Of a stretch of 64,000 nt of DNA, positions 1 to 27,800 are shown in pieces (the first letter of the stretch is position 1; each line of letters opens with the position of its first letter). A model generated the notes under the pieces. The model ran no database searches. It saw only the letters and a program-made list of their open reading frames with translations, and had not been told where the DNA came from. The position numbers were made by a program, and so were the translations under genes. The stretch comes from Chelonoidis abingdonii (lineage: Eukaryota; Chordata; Testudines; Testudinidae): contig NC_133778.1 of assembly GCF_003597395.2 (NCBI RefSeq), forward strand, positions 16,020,025-16,084,024. The letters are read 5' to 3'.

Positions 1-15737
<15,737 letters not shown>

Positions 15738-16595
15738 GGTCGGACATCAGGAAGCGCTCTGCAGAGAAGCCTGCCTCTGTCTGGTGACTGGCTTACCCTG
15801 CGGTGTGTAACATTTCCCAGTACTGGGAGGATTGACACAGGCACCTTTTGTAAAATGAAACCTGTTTAAAAACCTGTTTTAACTCATTAACTGGTGGGAT
15901 ATGGGCTCTATTTTGCCAGCCATCTGAATGTGGTAGGACACCTGACAACATTCAAAGCAGGCCAGGGCTTCCCTCCTCCTTGATTTATCCCTCACTACTG
16001 CCTCTTTCCCCCCGCCCTTCTGCCTCGCTTCAAAACCAGAGGATGATACATGAGTGGCTAAACCCATGGTAACTTACTGTACAACAGACGTAGAAACTGG
16101 AACAGTCGTCTCCTCTCTAGCATCATCCGCTGACTGTGCCAGCAGCACAGTAACCTCCAGCTTTTCAATAGTCTGTCCTATGAATGCATTAAACCAGCTT
16201 CCCTGATAATGGCAACCAGAGCATAGTAGCCTGGTGATGGGAGGTTACTTGAACACTTAATGAATGCTGGAAGCTTGTTTCAGTTCCCTGGGGTAAATGG
16301 CTACTAACCCATGATGTAGTGGGGCGGGGGGAGGGAAGTCTCTGTATTTCATTATACACCCTTCTTACTGTATGGGAATTGTTACCTCCTACCAGAGCCC
16401 ATGGATTTCATAAAGGGGCAATTACTCAAGCTGTTTTCTTCAGGCAGCTGAATGCTTCTTATTCAGCCTCTTATTGTTGTGACACTTCAATGTTCAGCAT
16501 TACGGTCTATTGTGAAACACTATTCCAGCCATGGTTTGTTTTCCTTGAAGGATATTTTAGTTTGGACTAAAATAAAACCAGAACTAACATCCTCT
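15738..16595 (+). other. IDH1: IDH1 3' UTR
   Basis: About 0.85 kb between the IDH1 stop and a canonical AATAAA at 16571-16576, which is followed within 40 nt by a GT-rich stretch (TGTGTGTGTG near 16606). A second AATAAA at 16643 could serve an alternative site. Extent is inferred from these signals. Confidence 0.7.
16571..16576 (+). terminator. IDH1: Probable IDH1 polyadenylation signal
   Basis: AATAAA with a downstream GT-rich element about 30 nt away, 0.83 kb after the IDH1 stop. It is the first good hexamer on this strand after the stop codon. Confidence 0.65.
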
Positions 16596-19264
16596 TGTCT
16601 CCTCTTGTGTGTGTGAGAGGAGGAAAAAACAGAAGCATCTACAATAAATCCATTTAACTGCACTACCTATCAACCCAGTTAATGCGACAGATTTCATTAA
16701 GCAGAGTAACGTTGTAAAGATGATCCTATTTCAGATGTAAAAAACTTAATTCTTATTTACAAACTACTGTTTGCTAGTAAGTTATTCCACGTTTTTGCCT
16801 GTGACAAGTTGAACTTGTTGGCAGTAGATGTAGAAATTGCGTATTTCCTTATTGTAAGGAAAAACGACAGCAGTGACGTCAATTAACTGTAACTTCTAGT
16901 AATGGGTGAATATCATGTAGCTCCAGCTAGCGCATACCAGAGTTTACAAGGCTTTGCATAGCTCTGCACAATGTAATATGGCTGAAGCCCTCCCCAGCTC
17001 CCTCTCTGCCTATGACCTAGTTACAGACAAACACACAATTTCATCACGCCTGCAGGCCCCCAGCCTGACTGCTGCTTGCTACTGCCCACCTCTTTAAGGC
17101 TCTGTGGCCTTGACTGGTAATCTCCCAGTTACAGTGGGAAGCCCTAGAGTGGTTAGTGGAGCAAGGGAATATAGTTAAGAAATTGGCTGCCAATGAGATC
17201 TATTCGTCTGTGGAATCATTTGCCATGGACTGTGCTGGAAACCCCACCTATTCCACATTTAACCCCTACTGGACGCTACACTTGAAGATATGCAATATGG
17301 AAAAATCCTGCACTGGCTGGGGAATGGGGTAGATTACCTTGTATTCCCCCTCCCCCCACCTACTGCCACCCAAAACCTCTGGATTCTCTGGCCACGGCTG
17401 TGGAGGTTGAGAGGTAAGGTGAGGGGTTGGAGTAGAGACCCCAAAAGTACAGATTTCCATGTGGCCACATAGGCATAAAGCTCCTGGGTTTGCATAACTG
17501 ACCCTTTTTACAGTGCAGAAAAGCAGTAGGCATCTTACAGAACAAACAGGTGGTATTTTACCCTCTAATATTCGATGGGACATATGAGAAGTAATAGCAA
17601 ACGACAGGAAGCAGATGAGATGGGGGAAATGGAGAATTATAGCAATGAGATCATGAAGTCATTCGTTATAGGCATGTGCACGTCTTGCTGGCTGCATTCT
17701 GAGGGATTATGAATTGTTTCAGTTGTGGGCGTTGCAGAAGACTCTTGAAGGGATTTGAGTGGTAGATGTGTAGAGGGTGGGCACAGTTGTTTGGGAAAAG
17801 ATTCAAATCTGGTCTGCAAATCCCAAGTTTTCTCTAGAACACAAAACTTGCATTTTTGTAGGAATAGGAGACCAAAGCAACCGCTAATGCCTGTCCTTGT
17901 AGGCTGAAACGATATCTGCGATACGCCCTGTTTCTCTGACGTCTTCAGCGGTTAGATGCAAACAAGAATAGTAAAACAGACTTTGTACCCAAAGACGGTA
18001 CATAATGGCAACTATAAAACCAGCAGGGACCAGATTATGACTAGTTACGTCAGTGTCAACCCTACTGACCGACCTAACAGGCTCAGAAGCCAGCCAAACG
18101 GATGCTCAAAGCCTGCAGCCAAACAGATGCTCAAAGAGCTGGTTAAGAAAGTAAATTAACTTAATACAGGCTGTGGGATGCTCAGTCCCAAATTTGACTA
18201 GCTAGTAGCATAGTCCAGGTTGATCTAGGGAGCGGCATTGACACTACAGAGTGCCACTCATTTTGAAACATGGCTCTCTAAGCTGCTAGTTACGTGTAGG
18301 GCCTGTTATAGGAGTCCATGGCCTATTCCCAAAGTGCATTAGAGAGCTGGGTTCATTTCAACCTGTGTAACTGTTCTTGCGGAGCTGCTCACTACACATC
18401 CACGCTAAAGCCATTGCAAGAGAAACACATTAGCAGCCCCCTGCCGCAAGTGGGAGGGTCACACAAAGATTGAGTTCAACAGCCTACCTAGACAAACACC
18501 AATACGAGGAACACTCCTAGCAGCTCCACCGGGCAGTGACGAGCAACTCATAATAAGAGGACAAGAAATCAAATACACTTTATAGAGTCCAGATAGTGTT
18601 AATGTCTAGACACTACAATGACCAGGCCTAGCGCCCCAGCTCCTGGAGTCATGTGATGAGCACAGAATCTTTGCATTCATTTAAAAAAAATATCCCATTT
18701 GGTTATGATAAAAGCCTTGAAAACGTGGCCAAAATGTGACTGGTGCAGTAATAACTGCCTGAGTCTGCAGACAGCCTGAGAACAGCTGAGAGGGGTGCAC
18801 TGCCCCAGGCATCACAACAGGGTGTTAACATCAAACCTTACTGCTGTAAGGCCCCCTCATCACCACCATCCAAGCAAGGGGGCTCTCTGTAGCAAGCCCA
18901 GCCACTCCCCCAGCTATACCTTGGCCACTCATGCAGGGGAGAAGCAGTGACCCCTGCCACTCTCCACAGAACACTGGTGATGGGAGAAGGTGGGCCCCCC
19001 TACTACTGCCACATAAGGTGAGGGGTGGGCCTGTAGCAGAGCAGGCCAAGCACTCACAGCTCTCCTATGTCCTCCATCAGATTTGGTGGTGCTCAGCTCT
19101 TCTGAAAACCCAGCCCAAGGTACCGAAACCCCTGCTGGGGCTCCCGCAGAAGACAGGAAGGTCAAACCCAGCAGCACTGGTTCCCCAAAGCCCAGAAGAC
19201 TAGCCCAGGGGCCATTACCACTGAGGGTCTGGCTTCGCTGCAGAGGTAGCCTGGTTAGCAGCCA

Positions 19265-19672
19265 CATTGCAAAGCCCTACCTGAGTTACTGCACGCTCAC
19301 CGGTGCTGCAGTCCCCTGCGTGTTGCTAGGACTTTGGGGGGACATCCCATGATTCTTAGCACTGCAGGAAACAGCTGCTGTAGGATTCCTGCCCAGTGGA
19401 TTATGGGAGAACTTGTCTGTCCTTCTGGGCACACGGGGAATTATGGGAAGGCACTGGAGCATTAGCCATATTGGAGTGGTTGAACCTGGGGTCTCACTGC
19501 AATATGTGTGGGTTATGCACCCAACTGTAGGCAAAACTCTGGCTTTAGCCTGTAGCCCAGGGCAGACCAGCTAGCCCAGGTTGAAAGCACCACCACCAAC
19601 CACACTCAAATCGGAGATTTTTGTGTGTAGACAGCTCAGGTTAACTCTGCAGTGAAGACAAGAGAAACCAGG
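19265..19672 (-). mobile_element. Copy of the 'TTCACTGCA' inverted-end MITE
   Basis: The reverse complement resembles the element at 27969-28449 over its central 'GCCCAGAAGGACAGACAAGTT' and 'TTTCCTGCAGTGCTAAGAAT' blocks. One end reads CTTGTCTTCACTGCAGAGTT. The other end is not clear. Confidence 0.55.
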
Positions 19673-21044
19673 AAACTCAAGGGCCATCACACTTTATATT
19701 GTCTACTGGGCAAATTGAAACCGTGTGGCGAGTCTGAGTGACTGACTCACTCAAGGTAGTATTGTCCAAAATCTGTGACTGCTTTCCAAGTGTGCATGCT
19801 GCAACCACAGCCAGTGATAGGCAATGGGCAGTAATCAGAGCAATATGTTTGGAAAAATGCTTTAGTAGCACAGAATGCTATGAGAAGGAAGAGAATGACA
19901 CTAGAGATTAGTGCCTCTTACAGTGTGCCTTCCAAAGACAAAAGAAAAGTCGCTATTTTTAAAATATAAAGCCCTGCTAAATTCATCCCCCCACATGCAG
20001 TGATTTTAACAGCCAGGGGGTTGATTTCAGAGAAGCATGCGGTCAGTCATTTACTTCGGGCAGAATTTTTTTGTTTTATTTTTGTCCTGTATTTTGCCCA
20101 GATCTGCTCTAAGGTTTTAGAGAATCACATGACCTTGACCTGGGAGGTAGTTTTGCTGGAGAGCTGCAAACTGGCTTTTCTAGAAGCTGACATCCTACGT
20201 GGCCCATAGCCCTTGAGCTGCACAGGGACCGTAGAGAGGGTTGCAATGACATTGAGGCACTATTAACAGGGTCCATTTGAACTTATTTTTCCTTATATTG
20301 AAGCTATTTCTTCCCTTCTGGAATGTTGTTTGGGACTGTCCGTTATAGAGCAGCCAGTGGAGGCTGGAAATGGAAGACTAACAAGTACAAAGTTGGTTGG
20401 TCGCAGTTACACATATTGGGGTCAGAGAAGCAGGAACTAGGCCCATGGAGTAACTCCACTGACCTGTGTGATAAGGAACCGTGTAACAAAGAGGCGAATA
20501 GGGCCCAGTTCACTCTGCTGACTTGCTAAAAACAGCTGGTGGCCTTTGGTTTTCGGTGTGGTTTCTTTGTAAGCAGTTAACTCAGACCCACCTTGTTTAA
20601 TGCTAGCGCTAATGAACTCCTCTGCTCTTAACACCCCATTCTTAAAGACGGGGAGAGGTTCCCAGCTAGCGTTTGAGTCAATAAAGCAGCAGAGCATTGA
20701 CTTACCCAAGGAGGACTCAAGAACAAGGAAGGATTTGATGGTTTTGCAGAGTGGAGACTAGGGGCACAAAAACTACACCATTTTGGCACACCAAACGGGA
20801 GTAAACAAGCCTTAGGACAAAACTGGAGGGAAGACTAAAGCAGCAGGACTTATATCATCTCTGTGGTTAAAAAAAATCCCCATATGTCAGACATACAGCA
20901 ACAGTGGATGTATGTAAGGCCTGACCCAGCTCCTATGGAAGTCAATGGAAACTCATGGCCTTTCAGGGATTCTGCAGTGTTTTACCCAGATTGTTCTTTT
21001 ACTTATTATTGCACAAGCACAGAACTCCTTCCAAGTGGTTCCTT

Positions 21045-21112
21045 CCAGTGGGCTGGATTTGATGACCTTCTCGAGGTCCCTTACAGACCTACATTTCTGT
21101 GATTTTATGACA
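21045..21112 (+). repeat. CR1 LINE 3' terminal fragment
   Basis: 'GGGCTGGATTTGATGACCTT' followed by the CR1 end 'CGAGGTCCCTTACAGACC' and a degraded 'TTCTGTGATT' tail, just outside the SGO2 3' end. Confidence 0.6.
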
Positions 21113-21479
21113 AATCACTGGATTCTGAATATACAGGAAACCTTCCCAGTGGAGAAGCCATGCCAGAAAGCAAGACTGACGAGCTGTGGAGTTCGACCAA
21201 ATCTGGCCCAGTGCTCATTGACCATCTAAATAGAACTTACTCCCATCACAAACTACACCCCCTACCGGGATGTGTAATCGCAGGGGATCCGAACAACCTG
21301 TCCACATCTCCCCAAGTCCCGTCACCTTCCTCCATTGCCCCATCCCCACCCTGGAATGGCTCCAGTGGGTAGCAGAGCATTGGAAGACGCAGGTGTAGCC
21401 TCACTGGTGCAAAGGGGCCATAAGGCACGGTCTCATCTGGCCCCACCTATAAGAATGAGACCAGGAATGTGAATTTTAG

Positions 21480-21711
21480 AAGGTAAAATGGTCGGACTTT
21501 ATTTAGCATTCCACTATAAAAATAAAATAAATACATTGTGCAAACTCCCTTCTAAGTTCTCTAGCGAGTTCAAACTGCCCCAGCAAAAAGTACAAGACAA
21601 ACTGATATCAAGGCATGATGCTGGGTTATATTTGATGATTTTTAGCTACAGAAAAATAAAAATATTTACTAATCATTTTGAAAACAGACGATTTATGTAT
21701 GTTGCAGTGGA
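21480..21711 (-). other. SGO2: SGO2 3' UTR
   Basis: About 230 nt between the stop and the first AATAAA on this strand (plus-strand TTTATT at 21498-21503). The end is inferred from the hexamer. Confidence 0.55.
21498..21503 (-). terminator. SGO2: Probable SGO2 polyadenylation signal
   Basis: AATAAA on the minus strand about 210 nt after the SGO2 stop. Confidence 0.5.
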
Positions 21712-21850
21712 TCATTCATGAAGACATTTTTCTTCCTGTTTGACCCTCTTGGATTTTTCCTTTTCTTTTGTCATTTTCTTCCTTTTGGTTTTATAGACAG
21801 GGGAATGCAGGAACTCTGTGTTTGTAAAGGGGTCACCACGCCTCAATTTG
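21712..21850 (-). CDS. SGO2: SGO2 last coding exon (Lys-Leu-Arg-Arg-Gly-Asp and basic tail)
   Basis: After acceptor TTATTCTGCAG the exon encodes the end of the shugoshin motif (Lys-Leu-Arg-Arg-Gly-Asp-Pro-Phe-Thr), a Phe-Leu-His-Ser-Pro-Val-Tyr-Lys segment and a strongly basic tail, to the TGA at 21714-21712. The segment after Arg-Arg resembles SGO1 more than the human SGO2 end I recall. It lies 4.3 kb from the previous exon, across a nested transposon block. Confidence 0.9.
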
Positions 21851-24800
21851 CTGCAGAATAAAAAGGGTTAAATATTATTAACCAACTATCATAATACAAA
21901 TAAAGTGCTGGTCAAACTTAGGCGTGTTCTAAACCTGCAAGTTTTACCCATAACACTATTTTTTTTACCATAATAGTTATACCAGTATAAGTCACCTTGG
22001 ATTTTTACTGGTGTAACCTTATTCCTCCTTCAAAAGGAAAACAGACATACTAGTATAAAGGTTCTTTATATGGGTATAAAATGTGTTCACACTAGGGAAG
22101 GGTCTTCTTCCAGTGCTTGCAAATGTCCATTCCAACATAGACATGTGCATGCCCTGAGCACGGTTGCCGGAATTTTTCCCCTTAGTGCAGTGGTCCCCAA
22201 CCTTTTCCTCTGCCGGGCGTCAGAGGAAGGACCACTGCAGTGGTGGAGCACCTGCCGAAATGCCGCCGAATTTCGGCAGCATTTTGGCGGTGATGCCTGT
22301 CGATGATGCTGCTTGCCACCAACAAGTGACGTCATTGAGAGGCGTCGCCGCCGAAATTCAGGAGCAACGCCTGTCGATGACGTCATCCGTCGATGGCAAG
22401 CGGTGTCATCGAGAGGCGTCTCTGCCAAAATGCCGCTGAAATTCGGCAGCATTTTGGCGGGTGCTCTCCCGGGGGCCAGGGCGCGGGTGCATTAAGATGC
22501 CCCTACGGGCGCCGCGTTGGGGATCCCTGCCTTAGTGGTATCCATTGGGTTGGCTCCAGCTCTCTGGTGCCGTGTGTTTATAGCGCCGGTATAAAGGGCC
22601 CTGCCGACCCTGCTCCCCTTCAGTTCCTTATTACCACCTGTGATGTTTCCTGGAGCCCCTCATTGCTCAGGTGATTTTAATCCAGTCATTAGTGTAATTA
22701 GTTGCTGTAATTGTAGTGGTTAGGTTAGAGTTGTTTTAGTTCTTAGATAGTATTAGATGCCTTGGTGCTTCACTTGCAGGGTTGTCCGCTTCCCTGGTGC
22801 TAGGGCCCGGCTCAGTCACTGGGTTTCAAGCCCCACGCTTCCTGCGGTAAGTCTATGGCTATACCAATATCATTAAAGCAGTACAGCTTTCAAGTGTAGA
22901 CAAGGCCTGAAGATAGCTGGTGAGATGCAACCCTCACAATGAGAAAATGCCCCTATGCTGGAGAGATTGATGCACTGAGTTTTTAGAGCATCTTTAGAGA
23001 AATCAGCCACTGTTCTGTAACTACTCAGATATTCTGCTTACTGAAAAAGAAAAAAAAAGCACCCGTCATGGGAACTTGACTGAATCAATGGCCCTTGTTG
23101 TAATATCTTTAATATACATATACAAAACGGCTTCGGATGTCTCAGAAGACAGTGAAGTACAAATGTTGCTTTCTGTTCCTATTCCTTGTATAGCTAGGAA
23201 ACAGAATTTTATTTTCTACTCTCTCTCCACCTACTTATTATTCCAGTTTAGAGCAGGCCTGCACAACATGCGACCCGCATGCAGCCCACGGAGGCTCACT
23301 GTGCAGCCCGCGGCTGGGAATTAAAGGGCTCTGGGCTGCCAGCAGCAGCGGGGAGCCCTGAGGCCTTTAAACCTCAGCCACGGCTGGGATTCAAAAGGCT
23401 CTGGGCTGCCCGCAGCGGTGGGGAGCCCAGAGCCCTTTAAATCTCAGCCGCCAGGGCCGGCTTTAGGCCATTTCAACCAATTCCCCTGAACCGGCCAGCC
23501 CCTAAAAGGGCCCCACGCCTAAGCCCCAGTACGGTGTACCGGCAAAAGCCAGTGCGCTGTACCGGGGTGGCCTAGCTTCCCCAGGGGCAATTTAAAAGGC
23601 CTGGGACTCCCAGCAGGGGCTGGAGCCTCAGGCTCTTTAAATTGCCACCAGAGCCCCACTGCTGGAGCCCTGGGGTAGGGCTGTGGGGCTCTGGGGGCTA
23701 TTTAAAAATTCCAGGGTCCCATCGCTTCTACCACCCCGGCCCTTTAAATAGCTGCCGGAGCCACACCGCTTCCCCAGGGCTCCCTCTGCTATTTACAGGG
23801 CTGGGGCGGTAGAAGCAGGGGAGCTCCGGGCTTTTAAATAGCCCCAGAGCCCTGGAGTAGCTGGGGGGGGGGGGAGGCTCCAGCTGCCTTGCCGCCGCCT
23901 CTGGCCACATCCTTTAAATAGTCCCCAGGAGCCCCGCCAATTCCCAGGCTCCCGCAGCTATTGACAGGCCCAACCACTGGGCTAGCAGTGGAGAGCAGGG
24001 AGCCCCAGGCCCTTTAAATACCCCACTGAGCCTGGGCTGCTGCTGCTACCCTTGGTGGGGGAGGTAAGGTAGGAGGGGGCACTCACCATACAGGATGGGC
24101 TGTACCCCTGTACCTGCACCAGCTGCCCATAGCCAACCCTGCTGCACCCCTGCCTGCCACAGTCAGCTCCCCCCCCTGCCCTGCCTGCACCAGCTGCCCT
24201 GCAGCCGCCCTTGCACCCGCTGCCCGCAGCCAGCCCATCTCCAGCCAACTCCCGACCCCTCCTGCCGCCTCCAGCCCTGCTCCAGCCCTGCTCCCCAGCC
24301 AGCCCCCTGCAGAAACCCCTGCCCTGTCTCCAGCCAGCCCTGCCGCACCACCAGCCTGCCTGCTTCCGCACCAGCCTGCAACCCCCTGCCCTGTCTCCAG
24401 CCAACCCTGCTGCATCCCCTGCCCTGAAGCCAGCCAGTCCCAGCACTCCTTTTGTCTCCAGCCCTGCCCATGGCTGCAACCCACTCCCCCCCTGGTCCCT
24501 GCCTGAAGCCAGCCAGGCCCCACCCACACCTGTCTCCAGCCTGCCCTGCACACCCTTGCCCAGCCTGCAGCCAGACCTCTACCTGCTCCAGCCCCTCCCC
24601 CCGCAGCTTCAGCCCGCCCCATGTCCACTGGTGCCCTGCAGTTTCCCAGGGCAGTAACCCTGCACACACCTGCTTCAATGAGGGGGGCAGGGAGCAGCAG
24701 GGACCCACACGAGTGCACCCCCTAGCACATCCTCAGGGAGTGGCGGAGCTCATTTCTTAGTTTCAGACCCAGCTTTTTAAAAGAGACTTTAGGGTGGGTT

Positions 24801-27800
24801 AACAACAACCTCCTGTATTTTCCTGGACATGTCAGGCTTTTTTGGTTCTTAAATCACCAATTCCAAGAGGAAAATACGGACGTATGGTAAACCCTTGTCA
24901 TCTCTGCCGGGCCCCCCGAAAATGTTCGAATGGGCCCCGCACTTCCTAAAGCCGGCCCTGCAGCACGGAGGGGTTCAAAGGCTCTGGGCTGCCCACAGCC
25001 GTTGGGGGCCCAAGAGCCCTTTTGATCCCGCCGCGGCTGAGTTTAGGACATGGCTCAGGCTCGCTCCACCCGGCAGCCCAGAGCCGTTTGATTCCCAGCG
25101 GCGGCTTTGTAGGGCAGCCCAGAGCCGTTTGAATCCCGCACGGGCTCCGTGACGAGGCTGGCTGGATTTCCAAGGGCTCAGCTTCCCCTCGTAGCAGGAG
25201 CTGCTGGGCTCTGTAAATCCCTGCCCCAGCCCAGCCACCTCCGGGTTCCCAGCTGCCAGAGCTCGGCCTTTAATTGGACCCTGAGGGCTCCCTGTCACCT
25301 GTCTTCGAGCTGGAGCCCCTGGTTGATTTTCAAATCAAGCTACACGGCTCCCCCCCAACTTTCCTTTTTGGCCCACACTGTTGTGGGGCGGGCGCGGCGG
25401 GAAGGAGGGTTTGTTTCTGCAGGCGGGCTGTACTGGCGGGTTTCTGCTGGCCAGGAGGTCCTGGGGGTAAGGTGGGGGGAGGGTGGAGGTTTCGGCCCTC
25501 AGCTGTTTTCTTTGGAGTAATGTAGCCCTCGCCGCTTTACGAGTTGTGCAGGCCTGGTTTGGAGGTTTCTTACTTACAGGGATGGGTTTGTATAGGGTTG
25601 TGATTTAAATTTCAGCAATTAAAAAATAATGGTGAGTAATAAACCTGGCCAAGGGTTGTGCTGGACATCAGCTCTTGGACAGTAAGCCTACAGGACGCCA
25701 CGCAGGCATCTGTGCTAACTGATCCCAAGGCAGGATTGTGGCCTAAATTCAACATGATACAAGTGGATGCCACAAACCGATATAGAACACAGAATTGCTC
25801 AGGAAGGGCCCGATCCTGCAAAGGGATCACGCAGGTAGACTCTCAACTCAGCAAGTTCCCACTGACTTCAGAGAGCAGACAACAGCCGTACGAGGTCTGT
25901 CTAGGCAGACACACATTTTATGGAGCCATGTGTTTTTGTTCTGTTGGTTCCCCCATCACGTCTAGTGGGCAAAAGGCTGTTTTAGGAGGATTTGGATGAA
26001 GGTAGGGATGGGACTAGGTCTAGCCACCGACTGGGGAGGGCATGCCAAGCAGTAGGGGAGGCTGGCACATAGGAAAAGCCCATTTCAAAAGAACACAGAT
26101 GTGCAGGGGAGGCGCTGGGGGGTTAGAAATACCGACCTATTGAGTTTCGGTTCTGCATAGCAAGCCGGGTCCCGCCTCTGTCTGGTCGGACGTGCCAAAG
26201 ACTCTTCTGAACTGATGGATGACCGAAAGTTGGCATTAGTCAGATCTTGCAGGGCTTTGTTCTCTGTAAAGGCAGGGACATTTGAAAGGATTTATTCAAA
26301 ATATTGCCAATTCCCTGACAAAGCCCATTTAAATCCACCCGAGACATCACCTGTGAGTGGAGAAGAGAATGAGTAATGTCCAGCCAGAGTTCTCTGAAAG
26401 TTGCATCTAGCACCTTTCCCTTCACCCCTAAACACAGGAGACTGTTTGGGAGGTTGGGATGTTTCTCCACCCCCTTTGGTCCAAAACTGGGTTTATTGTT
26501 CAAAAACCAGTTTTTTTATTTTATAATATTGTAATTTTTCCTTGCGGTAGAGCCAACAAGCCCCAGTCAGCAGCAGGGCCGTATTGTATGTACAAAAAGT
26601 TCTTGACAGTACATTCCTTGGGGCAGGGACTATCTAAAAAAGACACAGCAGGGAGGTAAGAGCTAAGGAAGTGCGATCGAGGATACGTAGCTGGGAGAAT
26701 TCCAAAGCTAACTATGAAAGCTGGATGTAACTGCAGCATCTACTGAAAACCTTCCCAAGGGAAATTAGCAAGCCTGGGGGATGGGAGGGGGAAATCAGCG
26801 TAATGCTACTTCCAGACCTCCAGTTACAGGTAAACACCCTTGCAAAGTCCACTCTGCTTTTCAAACCAGCCTGATTTTGAAACACTATAGGAAAAAAAAA
26901 AAAACCACACAGCTTTTTTGCAGAGTAACCAGTAGTAACAGAACCTCTCCCCTAACTGACTCCTGTCTACATGCACATCTCCCCCAGCCCTGCTCAGATC
27001 ATCAGTGGGAGCTTATACAGGTGGAATGAGGGCTGCCAGTGGCCCCATTAGCCATAATTAAACTACTGGGCCTATTAAACTTTGCCTTTCTTCAGATGCC
27101 TTATACCCTCTAATGCGAGAGACTGGGAGAAAGTGACGGGGGGCTAAAATTGAACTCCACGTGGAGTCCACGTTGTCTGGGTGAGGGGAACGGGCACGTT
27201 TCAGAACGAAGCAGATGACTGGAGATGCAAGATCCCTTATCAAGTAAGTGTGTTGGCAGCCTCTGGCGTGGAGTGTGTGTATATTTCTATACAAAATTAT
27301 GCCTCTCATTTTAATGCACGAGACATGGAATTAAAAACTCTGTAGCAACATTTAATCACCCTCAGTGCAGTATTTGCCTTAAAGGCCTCAGAGCGTATCC
27401 ATGAGTCTAAGCAGCTAGATCCATCCTGTGTGTGTTCACAGGGGCACCTGAGCTATCAGACCGACTCTGTGAGAGGCACAGAAATGCTAAACCCTTGGGT
27501 TAACTCTGGAAGAATCTACAAAGACCCCATATTACTACGACTTTGTTCTTTGCTTCCATTAACTCCTGATAGTTCCACCGACCCAGAGCATGGAGACCCC
27601 TACTAAGGTCAGAAGAGGAAGCAAGTGCAGTAAATTGTTGGAGCATTTTCCCCCAGGTTGGAGAAACGTTTAAATGTCTCTCCAGCAAAGCTGGCGTTCT
27701 GCTGCTTCCCCAACAAAGCAAGGAGAACACGTGGAGTTCCCACGAGCACAGATTGCTCTGCAAAGGGCCAGCATTAAGGATGAAGCTGCGGTCTGGATAA

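Larger units (their letters stand above)
16600..21479. other. Intergenic space between convergent IDH1 and SGO2
   Basis: About 4.9 kb between the two polyadenylation signals. Apart from the repeat copy at 19265-19672 and a CR1 tail near 21045, I recognise no gene or named element. Confidence 0.6.
23254..25556 (+). mobile_element. Composite hAT-like element, 2.3 kb
   Basis: Outer ends CAGGCCTGCACAAC and GTTGTGCAGGCCTG form perfect 14-bp inverted repeats, with flanking octamers GTTTAGAG and GTTTGGAG (one mismatch). Another element (23452-24960) is inserted inside. The remaining outer sequence is built of repeated 'GGGCTCTGGGCTGCC' units. No transposase frame is visible. Confidence 0.85.

Noticed and set aside
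23982..24760. Long open frames on both strands (up to 211 codons)
   Set aside because: They read through a C-rich minisatellite in a nested transposon. Composition is extreme, both strands are open, and no start context or homology is seen.
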